NCBI RefSeq assembly: GCF_028769735.1
Contig: NW_026992302.1
Span: forward strand, 62,001 to 126,000
Reading direction: 5' to 3'
Length of the DNA: 64,000 bases
DNA from: Zonotrichia leucophrys gambelii
Lineage: Eukaryota; Chordata; Aves; Passeriformes; Passerellidae
The number at the start of each line of letters is the position of its first letter. Within the stretch, counting starts at the first letter, position 1. Below the pieces are notes generated by a model. That model worked only from the letters and a program-made list of their open reading frames with translations. It did no database searches and had not been told where the DNA came from. Shown piece after piece: positions 1 through 10,259 of this stretch. The position numbers and the translations under genes were made by a program.

Positions 1-291
1 GTGGGACACATGCCAGGTGAGATGGACAGGTGAGTTCAACAGGTGAGACACAGGTGAGATACAGGTGAGCCAGGTGAGCCAGGTCAGGGACAGGTCAGGG
101 ACAGGTCAGGGACAGGTCAGGGACAGGTGAGTGGCTGTGGCTCAGGTGGGATTCCCCAGGTGTGACCCAGGTGAGATTGCCTGCCCTAGGTGTGACCCAG
201 GTGTGTTCATCTATCTCAGGTGTAACCCAGGTGTGTCTCAGGTGAGGTTACCTGTCTCAGGTGTGTCCCAGGTGTGTCCCAGGTGTGTTAC
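1..291. repeat. Minisatellite, caggtgag/caggtgtgt type
   Basis: BCKDK intron sequence downstream of exon 6. It is built from 10-14 bp units such as caggtgagac and caggtgtgtcc. No exon is seen. Confidence 0.85.
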
Positions 292-761
292 CTGTATGTG
301 TCTCCGGCACTCCCTCAGCCCCTCTGCCAGCAGCGTGTGTGTAACACAGGTGTGTGTGGGTGTGTCCCAGGTGTGTTTATCTATCCCAGGTGTGTGTTAC
401 CTGTCCCAGGTGTGTCCCAGGTGTGTTACCTGTCCCAGGTGTGTCAGTTACCTGTATGTGTCTCCGGCACTCCCTCAGCCCCTCCGCCAGCAGCGTGTGT
501 GTAACACAGGTGTATCCCAGGTGTGTGTTACCTGTCCCAGGTGTGTCCCAGGTGTGTCCCAGGTGTGTCCCAGGTGTATCTCAGTTACCTGTATGTGTCT
601 CCGGCACTCCCTCAGCCCCTCCGCCAGCAGCGTGTGTGTAACACAGGTGTGTGTGTGTAACACAGGTGTGTGTGGGTATGTCCCAGGTGTGTCAGTTACC
701 TGTCCCAGGTGTGTTACCTGTATGTGTCTCCGGCACTCCCTCAGCCCCTCCGCCAGCAGTG
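292..761 (-). repeat. Four extra copies of the BCKDK exon 6 donor half
   Basis: Copies lie at about 292-335, 452-496, 589-632 and 718-761. Each reproduces the 3' end of exon 6 (LRECRRHIQ codons) with an intact CAG/GTAAC donor. They are separated by caggtgtgt-type 10-12 bp repeats. None has the 5' half or an acceptor. Confidence 0.93.
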
Positions 762-882
762 TGTGTGTAACACAGGTGTATCCCAGGTGTGTTTATCTAA
801 CACAGGTGTGTGTTACCTGTCCCAGGTGTGTCAGTTACCTGTCCCAGGTGTGTCCCAGGTGTATCTCAGGTGTGTCAGTTAC

Positions 883-1002
883 CTGTATGTGTCTCCGGCA
901 CTCCCTCAGCCCCTCCGCCAGCAGCGTCACCACGTCCTTGTGATCCTCCAGCAGCTGCCGCAGCAACGCGCAGTACTGGGACTCGTCACTGTGGGACTGG
1001 AT
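883..1002 (-). CDS. BCKDK: BCKDK exon 6, embedded in a minisatellite made of its own edges
   Basis: This 120-nt phase 0-0 exon encodes 40 residues, [20 protein letters not shown] through RECRRHIQ, matching human [20 protein letters not shown] through ESRKHIE. The acceptor CAG is at 1003-1005 and the donor GTAAC at 882-878. The first 42 nt recur seven times to the right (transcriptionally upstream) and the last 44 or so recur four times to the left. Only the central 30-40 nt are unique, which fixes this copy as the complete exon. Confidence 0.95.
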
Positions 1003-4000
1003 CTGCACAGGTGAGATACGGACAGGTGTGACACTGACAGGTGTGACAGGTGTGACACACACAGCAACGCGCAGTACTGGGACTCGTCACTGTGGGACTG
1101 GATCTGCACAGGTGAGACACAGACAGGTGAGAGACAGGTGTGACACAGGTGTGACACACACAGCAACGCGCAGTACTGGGACTCGTCACTGTGGGACTGG
1201 ATCTGAACAGGTGAGACAGGTAACAGGTAACAGGTGTGACAGGTGTGACAGGTGTGACACACACAGCAACGCGCAGTACTGGGACTCGTCACTGTGGGAC
1301 TGGATCTGCACAGGTGAGACAGGTAACAGGTGAGAGACAGGTGTGAGACACACACAGCAACGCGCAGTACTGGGACTCGTCAGTGTGAGACTGGATCTAC
1401 AGGTGTGACAGGTGTGACACAGGTGAGACACAGGTGAGACACAGGTGTGACACAGGTGTGACAGGTGAGACACTGACAGGTGTGACAGGTGTGACACACA
1501 CAGCAACGCGCAGTACTGGGACTCGTCACTGTGGGACTGGATCTACAGGTGAGAGACAGACAGGTGTGACACTGACAGGTGTGACACTGACAGGTGTGAC
1601 AGGTGAGACAGACACAGCAACGCACAGTACTGGGACTCATCACTGTGAGACTGGATCTGAGACAGGTAACAGGTAACAGGTGAGACACTGACAGGTGTGA
1701 CAGGTGTGACACACACAGCAACGCGCAGTACTGGGACTCGTCACTGTGGGACTGGATCTGCACAGGTGAGACACAGGTGTGACAGGTGAGACACAGGTGA
1801 GAGACAGGTGAGAGACAGGTGAGAAACAGGTGATGGACAGGTGAGAGACAGGTGAGACACAGGTGAGAAACAGGTGATGGACAGGTGAGAGACAGGTGAG
1901 ACACAGGTGAGAGACAGGTAAGAGACAGGAGAAATGGACAGGTGTGACACAGGTGTGACACAGGTGTGACACAGGTGTGACAGGTGTGACACAGGTGTGA
2001 CACAGGTGTGCCCAGGTGTGTTTTTACCCCCCCCACAGGTGTGTGCCAGGTTATACCAGGTCAGAGCCCAGCTGTGCCCAGGTGCCCCCAGGTGTATTTT
2101 GGGTGTATCCCAGGTGTATCCCAGGTGTATTTCGGGTGTATTTTTGGGTGTATTTTGGGTGTGTTTTACATTTATTTTGGGTGTATTTTGGGTGCATTTT
2201 GGGTGTATTTTTGGGTGTATTTTTGGGTGTATTTTTGGGTGTGTTTTACATTTACTTTGGGTGATTTTTGGGTGTATTTTGGATGTATTTGCGGTTTGGT
2301 TTTGGGTGTCTTTCAGGTGTATTTTTGTATTTTTACATATTATATTAATATAATATATTTATATATTTATATAATATATATTTAATATTTATATATATAT
2401 ATTTCAATATTTTGTATTTTTGGCTGTGTTTTGGGTGTATCTCAGGTGTATTTTGGGTGCATTTTTGGTGTGTTTTGGATGTATTTTTGGGTGTATTTTT
2501 GGTGTATTTCGGGCGTATTTTTGGGTGCATTTTGGGAGTGTTTTGGGTGTATTTCAGGCGTATTTTTGGGTGTATTTTGGGTGATTTTTGGGTGTATTTT
2601 TGGGTGTATTTTGGGTGTATTTTACATTTATTTTGGGTGTATTTTTGGGTGTATTTTGGGTGTATTTTTGGGTGTTTTTTGGGTGTATTTTTTGGTGTAT
2701 TTTGGGTGTTTTTTGGGTGTATTTTGGGTATATCCCAGGTGTGTTTTGGGGTGTATTTTGGGTGTATTTTGGGTGTATTTTTGGTCTATTTTAGGTGTAT
2801 CTCAGCTGTAATTTTAGGTGTATTTTGGGTGTATTTTGGGTGTATTTTTTGGTGTATTTTGGGTGTATCCCAGGTGTGTTTTGGGGTGTATTTTGGGTGT
2901 ATTTTGGGTGTATTTTTGGGTGTGTTTTACATTTATTTTGGGTGATTTTGGGGTGTATTTTGGATGTATTTTTGGGTGTATTTTGGGTGTACTTTGGGTG
3001 TATTTTTGGGTGTATTTTACATTTATTTCGGGTGTATTTTGGGTGTATCCCAGGTGTGTTTTGGGGTGTATTTTGGGTGTATTTTTTGGTGTATTTTGGG
3101 TGTATTTTGGCCATATCCCAGGTGTGTTTTGGGTGTATCTTAAATGTATTTTTGGTGTATTTTGGGTGTATTTTTGGGTCTTTTTTGGGTGTATTTTTGG
3201 GTGTATTTTGGGTGTATTTTTGGGTATATTTTGGGTGTGTTTTACATTTATTTTGGGTGTATTTTGGGTGTATTTTTGGGTGTATTTTGGGTGTACTTTG
3301 GGTGTATTTTACATTTATTTCGGGTCTATTTTGGGTGTATTTTACGTTTATTTCGGGTGTATTTTGGGTGTATTTTTGGGTGTATTTTACATTTATTTTG
3401 GGTGTATTTTGGGTGTATTTTTGGGTGTATTTTGGGTGTATTTTACATTTATTTTGGGTGTATTTTGGGTGTATTTTTGGGTGTTTTTTGGGTGTATTTT
3501 AGGTGTATCCCAGGTGTATTTTGGGTGTATTCTGGGTGTGTTTTGGGTGTATTTTGGGTGTTTTTGTCACTCACCGGGGGGAAGTCGCTCAGTTTCTGGA
3601 AGGCCCGGATGTACAGCTCGTGCTGGGGGGAGGGGAGAGAGAGAAAAAATCAGGAAATTCCGGAAAATTCCAGGGAAATTTTGGGGAATTTTGAGGTTTT
3701 GGGGATTCTTGGGATTCCCCCTAAAATATCTGGAAATTTTCAGGATTTTTGGGGGAATTTTTTTGAATTCTTGGGAATTTTTGAGCATTTTTTTTTATTT
3801 TTTCAGACTGTTTTTTTCCGGAATTTTTTTTTCTTTTAATTTTGGGGATTTTGGGATTCCCTTAAAATTCTCGGGAACATTTTTCAGATCATCTTTGGGG
3901 CAATTTTAGAATTTTTTTGGGATTTTTTTTTTTACCTTTAAATTTTTTTCGGAATTTTGGGAACGCTGGGAATTCCCAACAATCCCTGGTGTGATTTTGG

Positions 4001-7000
4001 GGTGATTTTGGGGTTTTTTGGGGGATTTTGGGGTTGATTTTTTGAGGATTTTTTTTTTAATTTTTTCAGATTTTTTTTTCTTTTAATTTTGGGGATTTTG
4101 GGATTCCCTTAAAATTCTCGGGAACATTTTTCAGATCATCTTTGGGGCAATTTTAGGATTTTTTGGGGGGATTTTTTGAGTATTTTTTTTTTTAATTTTT
4201 TCAGATTTGGTTTTTTTTTCAGAATTTTTTTTTTCTTTTAATTTTGGGGATTTTGGGTTTCCCTTAAAATTCTCGGGAACATTTTTCAGATCATCTTTGG
4301 GGCAATTTTAGGATTTTTTGGGGGGATTTTGGGGGGATTTTTTCAGGAACTTTTTTTTTTTTTTTGATTGTTTTTTTCAGAATTTTTTTTTTTCTTTTAA
4401 TTTTGGGGATTTTGGGGAATTCTTGGGAATATTTGTGGAATATTTCGGGAATATTTTCGGATCATCTTTGGGGCAATTTTAGGATTTTTTTGGGGGATTT
4501 TTTTTTTATATTTAAATTTTTTTCAGAATTTTGGGAACGCTGGGAATTCCCAACAATCCCTGGGGGATTTTGGGGTGATTTTGGGGTTTTTTGGGGGGAT
4601 TTTGGGGGGATTTTTTGAGGAAATTTTATTTTAATTTTCTCAGAATTTTTTTTTTTTCTTTTAATTTTGGGGATTTGGGGGAATTCTTGGGAATATTTTT
4701 CAGATAATCTTGGGGCAATTTTAGGATTTTTTTGGGGAATTTTGGGGGATTTTTTGAGGAATTTTTTTTTTTTTTTTTCAGATTTGGGGTTTTTTTCAGA
4801 ATTTTTTTTCTTTTAATTTTGGGGATTTTGGGGAATTCTTGGGAATATTTGTGGAATATTTCGGGAACATTTTTCAGATCATCTTGGGGCAATTTTAGGA
4901 TTTTTTTTTGGAATTTTGGGTTTGATTTTTTGAGGAATTTTTTTTTTATTTTTTCAGATTTTTTTTTTCTTTTAATTTTGGGGATTTTGGGATTCCCTTA
5001 AAATCCTTGGGAATATTTGGGGAACATTTTTCAGATCATCTTTGGGGCAATTTTAGGATTTTTTTGGGGGATTTTGGGAGGATTTTTTCAGGAACTTTTT
5101 TTTTTTTGATGGTTTTTTTTCAGAATTTTTTTTGTTTTAATTTTGGGGATTTTGGGATTCCCTTAAAATTCTTGGGAACATTTTTCGGATCATCTTTGGG
5201 CAATTTTAGGATTTTTTTTTGAATTTTGGGGGGATTTTTTCAGGAACTTTTTTTTTTTTATTTTTTCAGAATTTTTTTTTCTTTTAATTTTGGGGATTTT
5301 GGGGAATTCTTGGGAATATTTGTGGAATATTTCGGGAACATTTTTCAGATAATTTTGGATTAATTTTAGGATTTTTTTGGGGGGATTTTGAGGGGATTTT
5401 TGAGGAAATTTATTTTTTATTTTACTTTTTCAGATTGTTTTTTTCAGAATTTTTTTTTCTTTTAATTTTGGGGATTTTTGGGGTGATTTTGGGGATTTTT
5501 GGGGCTCACCACGTGCAGGATGGTGGGGTTGCAGCCGATGATGAAGGGAAGGTTCCGGAAGCCCTGGATGCGATGGGCGATGCGCACGGGCAGCTCCTGC
5601 TGCAGGTACCGGGCGCTTTTCTGGGCCAAAAAATGAAAATTTTGGGCAAATCCCACAAAATCAACAACATCTGGAGGTTTTACCCCAAATTCTGGAGGTT
5701 TTACCCCAATTTTTTGGAGTTTCACCGCGAAATTTGGAGGTTTTTACCCCAAATTCTGGAGGTTTTACCCCAATTTTTTGGAGTTTCACCCCAAAATTTT
5801 GAGGTTTTTACCCCAAAATCTGCAAGTTTTACCCCATTTTTTTTTGAAAATTTCATCCTAAAATTTTGAGGTTTTTACCCCAAATTCTGGAGGTTTTACC
5901 CCAATTTTTTGGAGTTTCACCCCAAAATTTGGAGGTTTTTACCCCAAATTCTGCAAGTTTTACCCCATTTCTTTTCTAAAGTTTCACCCAAAATTTTTGA
6001 GTTTTCACCCCAAATTCTGGAAGTTTTACCCCATTTTTTTTTTGAAAATTTCATCCAAAAATTTTGAGGTTTTTACCCCAAATTTTGGAGTTTCACCGCA
6101 AAATTTTGAGGTTTTTATTCCATTTTTTTTTAAAGTTTCATCCCAAAATTTTGAGGTTTTTACCCCAAATTCTGGAAGTTTTACCCCATTTTTTTTTTAA
6201 AGTTTCACCCCAAATTCTGGAAGTTTTACCCCTTTTTTTTTTTTGAAAATTTCATCCCAAAATTTTGAGGTTTTTACCCCATTTTTTTTTTAAAGTTTCA
6301 TCCCAAAATTTGGAGGTTTTTACCCCAAATTCTGCAAGTTTTAACCCATTTCTCTTTTAAAGTTTCACCTCAAAATTTTGAGATTTTCACCCCAAATTCT
6401 GGAGGTTTTACCCAATTTTTTGGGATTTCATCCCAAAATTTTGAGTTTTTCACCCCAAATTTTGGAGTTTTACCGTGAAATTTTCAGGTTTTTATCCCAT
6501 TTTTTTTTAAAGTTTCATCCCAAATTTTTGAGGTTTTTACCCCAAAATCTGGAGGTTTTGCCCCATTTGTTTTTTAAAGATTCATCCCAAAATTTTGAGT
6601 TTTTCACTCCAAATTCTGGAGGTTTTACCCCCTTTTTTTTTTTAAAGTTTCATCCCAAATTTTTGAGGTTTTTACCCCAAAATCTGGCAGTTTTACCTCA
6701 TTTATTTTTAAAGTTTCATCCCAAAATTTTGAAGTTTTTACCCCCAAATTTTGGAGTTTCATCCTAAAATTTTGAGGTTTTTATCCCATTTTTTTTTAAA
6801 GTTTCATCTCAAAATTTTGAGGTTTTTACCCCAAAATCTGCAAGTTTTACCCCATTTTTTTTTAAAGTTTCATTCAAAAATTTTGAGTTTTTACCCCAAA
6901 TTCTGGAAGTCTTACCCCATTTCTTTTCTAAAGTTTCACCCAAAATTTTTGAGTTTTCACCCCAAATTCTGGAAGTTTTACCCCAATTTTTTGGAGTTTC

Positions 7001-10000
7001 ATCCCAAAATTTGGAGGTTTTTACCCCAAATTTTGGAGTTTCACCGCAAAATTTTGAGGTTTTTATCCCATTTTTTTTTAAAGTTTCATCCCAAAATTTT
7101 GAGTTTTTCACCCCAAATTCTGGAGTTTTACCCCATTTATTTTTAAAGTTTCACCCAAAATTTTTGAGTTTTTACCTCAAAATCTGCAAGTTTTACCCCT
7201 TTTTTTTTTTTTGAAAATTTCATCCAAAAATTTTGAGGTTTTTACCCCAAATTTTGGAGTTTTACCGCAAAATTTTGAGGTTTTTACCCCATTTTTTTTT
7301 AAGTTTCATCCCAAAATTTTGAGGTTTTTACCCCAAAATCTGCAAGTTTTACCCCATTTTTTTAAGTTTCACTCCAAAATTTGGAGGTTTTTACCCCAAA
7401 TTTTGGGGGTTTTTTTACCCCAAATTTTTAAGGTTTCACCCAAATTTTTAAGACCGTACCACAAATTTTTGGCGTTTTACCCCAAATTTCGAGGACTCCC
7501 CACCCATTTCACCCCCAAAATTCAGGAAAAACTCCAAATTTTGGGGAGTCCCCCAAATTTTAAGACACCCCAGATTTTAAGGATCTCCCCCCAAAATTTT
7601 GGGGACCCCCCCAACCCTTTTTTTCCCCCAAAATTCCCCAAAATTCAAGGAAAAATCCCCAAATTTTGGTGCAATTTTTGGGGCCCCTCCCTCTACTTTT
7701 ACCCCAATTTTTGGGGACCCCTCCCAGATTTTGGGGACCCCCAAAATTTGACCTCCCCCAACCCTTTTTTCCCCCAAAATTCCCCAAAATTCAGGGAAAA
7801 ATCCCCAAATTTTGGTGCAATTTTTGGGGACTTTTACCCCAAATTTTGGGGATTTGGGGACCCCCAAAATTTGACCTCCCCCAACCCCTTTTTTCCCCAA
7901 AAATTCCCCAAAATTCAAGGAAAAATCCCCAAATTTTGGTGCAATTTTTGGGGACCCCTCCCAGATTTTAGGACCCCCAAAATTTGACCTCCCCCAACCC
8001 TTTTTCCCCCAAAATTCAAGGAAAAATCCCCAAATTTTAGTGCAATTTTTGGGGACTTTTACCCCAAATTTTGGGGATTTGGGGACCCCCAAAATTTGAC
8101 CTCCCCCAACCCTTTTTTTCCCCAAAATTTCCCCAAAATTTCCCCAAAATTCCCCAAAATTCAGGGAAAAATCCCCAAATTTTGGTGCAATTTTTGGGGC
8201 CCCTCCCTCTACTTTTCCCCCAATTTTTGGGGACCCCTCCCCGAATTTGGGGACCCCCCTCACCAGGATGTGGCTGCCGTCCTGCGAGCGCCCCGAGTAG
8301 AGCATCGTGGTGGGGGTCAAACGCACCGAGGGCTGGTTTGGGGTGAAAAAAGGAGATTTTGGTGAAACCCCAAATTTGGGATGGAATCCAGCCCAAAATG
8401 GAGCTGAAACCCCCTAAAAATCCCCCCAAAAAAGGCCAAAAATGGTCACAAAATCCCCTTAAAATTCCCCCCAAAAAATGCCCAAAAAAGGGCCAAAAAT
8501 GGTCACAAAATTCCCTTAAAATCCCCCCAAAAAAGGCCAAAAAAGGCCCCAAAAATGGTCACAAAACCTCCTAAAAATCCCACTGAAAAAGCCCAAAAAA
8601 GGCCCCAAAATCAGCCAAAAATGGTCCCAAAATCCCCCCAAAATGGCCCGAAATCCCCCCAAACTGACCCAAAATGACCCCAAATCCGGGGTAAATTTGG
8701 GGCGGGGTCTCCCCGTGTCTGAGTTAATTTGGGGAGGGGTCTCACCCTCTCAGCAGCCGCATCAATGACCCCAAATCCCCCCTAAATTCACCCCAAACTG
8801 ACCCAAAATGACCCCAAACCCCCCCCAAAATGGCCCCAAATCCGGGGTAAATTTGGGATGGGGTCTCCCTGGATTTGGGGCGGGGTCTCCCCGTGTCTGA
8901 GTTAATTTGGGGAGGGGTCTCACCCTCTCTGTGCCCACATCAATGACCCCAAATCCCTCAAAAATCCCCCTAAATTCACCCCAAACTGACCCAAAATGAC
9001 CCCAAATCCGGGGTAAATTTGGGGCGGGGTCTGCCCGGATTTGGGGCGGGGTCTCCCTGTGTCTGAGTTAATTTGGGGAGGGGTCTCACCCTCTCTGTGA
9101 CCACATCAGCAACCCCAAATCCCCCCCAAAATGGCTCCAAATCCCCCCCAAACTGACCCAAAATGGCCCCAAATCCGGGGTAAATTTGGGGCGGGGTCTC
9201 CCCAGGTTTTGGGGCGGGGTCTCCCCGTGCCCAGGGTAATTTGGGGAGGGGTCTCACCCTCTCTGTGACCACATCAGTGACCCCAAATCCCCCCCAAAAT
9301 GGCCCCAAACTGACCCAAAATGGCCCCAAATCCGGGGTAAATTTGGGGCGGGGTCTGCCCGGATTTGGGGAGGGGTCTCACCCTGTCAGCAACCACATCA
9401 ATGACCCCAAATCCCCCCCAAAATGGCCCCAAATTGACCCCAAATCCCCCCCAAACTGACCCAAAATGACCCCAAACCCGGGGTAAATTTGGGGCGGGGT
9501 CTGCCCGGATTTGGGGCGGGGTCTCCCCGTGTCTGAGTTAATTTGGGGAGGGGTCTCACCCTGTCAGCAACTGCATCAATGACCCCAAATCCCCCCCAAA
9601 ATGGCCCCAAATGGCCCCAAATTGACCCCAAATCCCCCCCAAACTGACCCAAAATGACCCCAGACCCCCGTGAAATTTGGGGCGGGGTCTCCCCGTGCCC
9701 AGGGTAATTTGGGGAGGGGTCTCACCCTGTCAGCAGCACCAATGACCCCAAATCCCCCCCAAAATGGCCCCAAATGGCCCCAAAATGGCCCCAAATCCCC
9801 CCCAAACTGACCCAAAATGACCCCAAATCTGAGGTAAATTTGGGGAGGGGTCTCCCCCATTTGGGGAGGGGTCTCACCCTCTTGGCAGCCGCGTCAATGG
9901 CCTCAAATCCCCTCTAAATTCCCCCCTAAAATGACCCAAAATGACCCCAAATCCCCCCCAAAATGGCCCCAAACTGACCCAAAATGGCCCCAAACCCGGG

Positions 10001-10250
10001 GTAAATTTGGGGCGGGGTCTCCCCGTGTCTAAGTTAATTTGGGGAGGGGTCTCACCCTGTCGGCCGCAGCGTCAATGGCGGGCTGGTGGTAGAAGGAGGT
10101 GACGGCCTTGCAGCGCTCCCGGGCCAGGTCCGGGGGGGTTTGGTCGGAGGCGCCGCGGGCGGGGGGCACGCGGGGGGGCACGCGGGGGGGCACGAGGGAG
10201 GCCCCGCCCCCAGACCCCCGCAGACCCCCCCCCAAAACGCGCCCCAGCAT
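883..10250 (-). CDS. BCKDK: BCKDK, 5' part of coding region (five exons, partial gene)
   Basis: Branched-chain alpha-ketoacid dehydrogenase kinase is a mitochondrial matrix kinase that phosphorylates and inactivates the BCKDH complex in valine, leucine and isoleucine breakdown. The coding join on the minus strand is 10250-10056, 8332-8264, 5620-5510, 3622-3575 and 1002-883, giving 181 residues. All junctions are phase 0 with AG/GT borders. The product follows human BCKDK closely: [18 protein letters not shown], then [19 protein letters not shown], then the [15 protein letters not shown] segment, [16 protein letters not shown] and the [15 protein letters not shown] segment. This is the N-terminal helical (alpha-ketoacid dehydrogenase kinase) domain. 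The GHKL ATP-binding domain would be encoded left of position 1. Gene identity is near certain. VKORC1 lies upstream in the same orientation. Confidence 0.95.
1003..2036. repeat. Minisatellite with seven extra copies of the BCKDK exon 6 acceptor half
   Basis: The 10-12 bp units are of the type caggtgtgaca and caggtgagaca. Partial exon copies are at 1062-1103, 1161-1202, 1264-1305, 1355-1396, 1501-1542, 1615-1656 and 1716-1757. Each carries the first 42 nt of exon 6 on the minus strand with an AG acceptor at its border. From 1758 to 2036 only the short unit remains. Confidence 0.93.
2037..3569. repeat. gggtgtatttt minisatellite, BCKDK intron 5
   Basis: About 1.5 kb of 10-13 bp units of the type gggtgtatttt, with interspersed tttacattta and cccaggtgt variants. 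It is interrupted at 2330-2405 by an AT-only stretch of tatata/aatata words. It lies between BCKDK exons 5 and 6. Reading frames across it are repeat artefacts. Confidence 0.9.
3575..3622 (-). CDS. BCKDK: BCKDK exon 5 (48 nt)
   Basis: This short exon encodes [16 protein letters not shown] (human has [16 protein letters not shown]). The acceptor CAG is at 3623-3625, preceded by a C-rich tract, and the donor GTGAG is at 3574-3570. It is single copy, although 1.5 kb of minisatellite lies directly downstream. Confidence 0.95.
3640..5500. repeat. T/G-rich tandem repeat, BCKDK intron 4
   Basis: Imperfect units of roughly 130-200 bp share the words ttttaattttggggatttt, cttaaaattc, cagatcatctttggggca and runs of 8-15 T. 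About nine to ten units are visible. No exon is seen. Confidence 0.85.
5510..5620 (-). CDS. BCKDK: BCKDK exon 4
   Basis: This 111-nt phase 0-0 exon encodes 37 residues from [18 protein letters not shown] to CNPTILHV, a highly conserved stretch of the kinase N-terminal domain. The acceptor CAG is at 5621-5623 and the donor GTGAG at 5509-5505. Confidence 0.96.
5630..7480. repeat. accccaaattctggaggtttt repeat, BCKDK intron 3
   Basis: Tandem and interspersed units of 30-35 bp alternate aaaattttgaggtttttacc, ccaaattctggaggttttac and catttttttttaaagtttc. They fill the intron between exons 3 and 4. No exon is seen. Confidence 0.88.
7481..8258. repeat. Roughly 120-150 bp tandem repeat, BCKDK intron 3
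   Basis: Five to six imperfect units share aaaatttgacctcccccaac, aattcagggaaaaatcccc and caaattttggtgcaattttt. The array ends immediately at the donor of BCKDK exon 3. Confidence 0.88.
8264..8332 (-). CDS. BCKDK: BCKDK exon 3
   Basis: This 69-nt phase 0-0 exon encodes [19 protein letters not shown] followed by SHIL, nearly identical to human BCKDK. The acceptor CAG is at 8333-8335 and the donor GTGAG at 8263-8259. No exon-edge copies are seen next to it. Confidence 0.95.
8340..8680. repeat. aaaaatggtcacaaaatcccc repeat, BCKDK intron 2
   Basis: Units of about 40-60 bp are built on ccaaaaatggtcacaaaa and tcccccaaaaaaggcc. No exon is seen. Confidence 0.8.
8681..10050 (-). repeat. Roughly 160 bp tandem repeat with eight copies of the BCKDK exon 2 donor half
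   Basis: Units combine ccccaaatcc/tgacccaaaatg stretches, gtaaatttggggcggggtct and ggggaggggtctcaccct. The last word is the donor edge of BCKDK exon 2. Diverged donor-half copies begin near 8741, 8919, 9085, 9252, 9376, 9554, 9721 and 9872, all keeping ctcac (GTGAG on the minus strand) followed by a degenerate version of the codons for AIDAAAD. Confidence 0.9.
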
Positions 10251-10253
10251 CTC
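10056..10253 (-). CDS. BCKDK: BCKDK exon 2: start codon and mitochondrial presequence
   Basis: The acceptor CAG is at 10254-10256, the exon opens GAG-ATG, and the ATG is at 10250-10248. The donor GTGAG is at 10055-10051. It encodes 65 residues. The first 35 are rich in Arg, Gly, Pro and Val with no acidic residue, as expected of a mitochondrial targeting sequence, and contain a direct RVPP RVPP repeat from a duplicated short coding unit. The mature kinase begins near [14 protein letters not shown]. Both edges of this exon are copied many times in the flanking introns. Confidence 0.93.
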
Positions 10254-10259
10254 CTGTAA

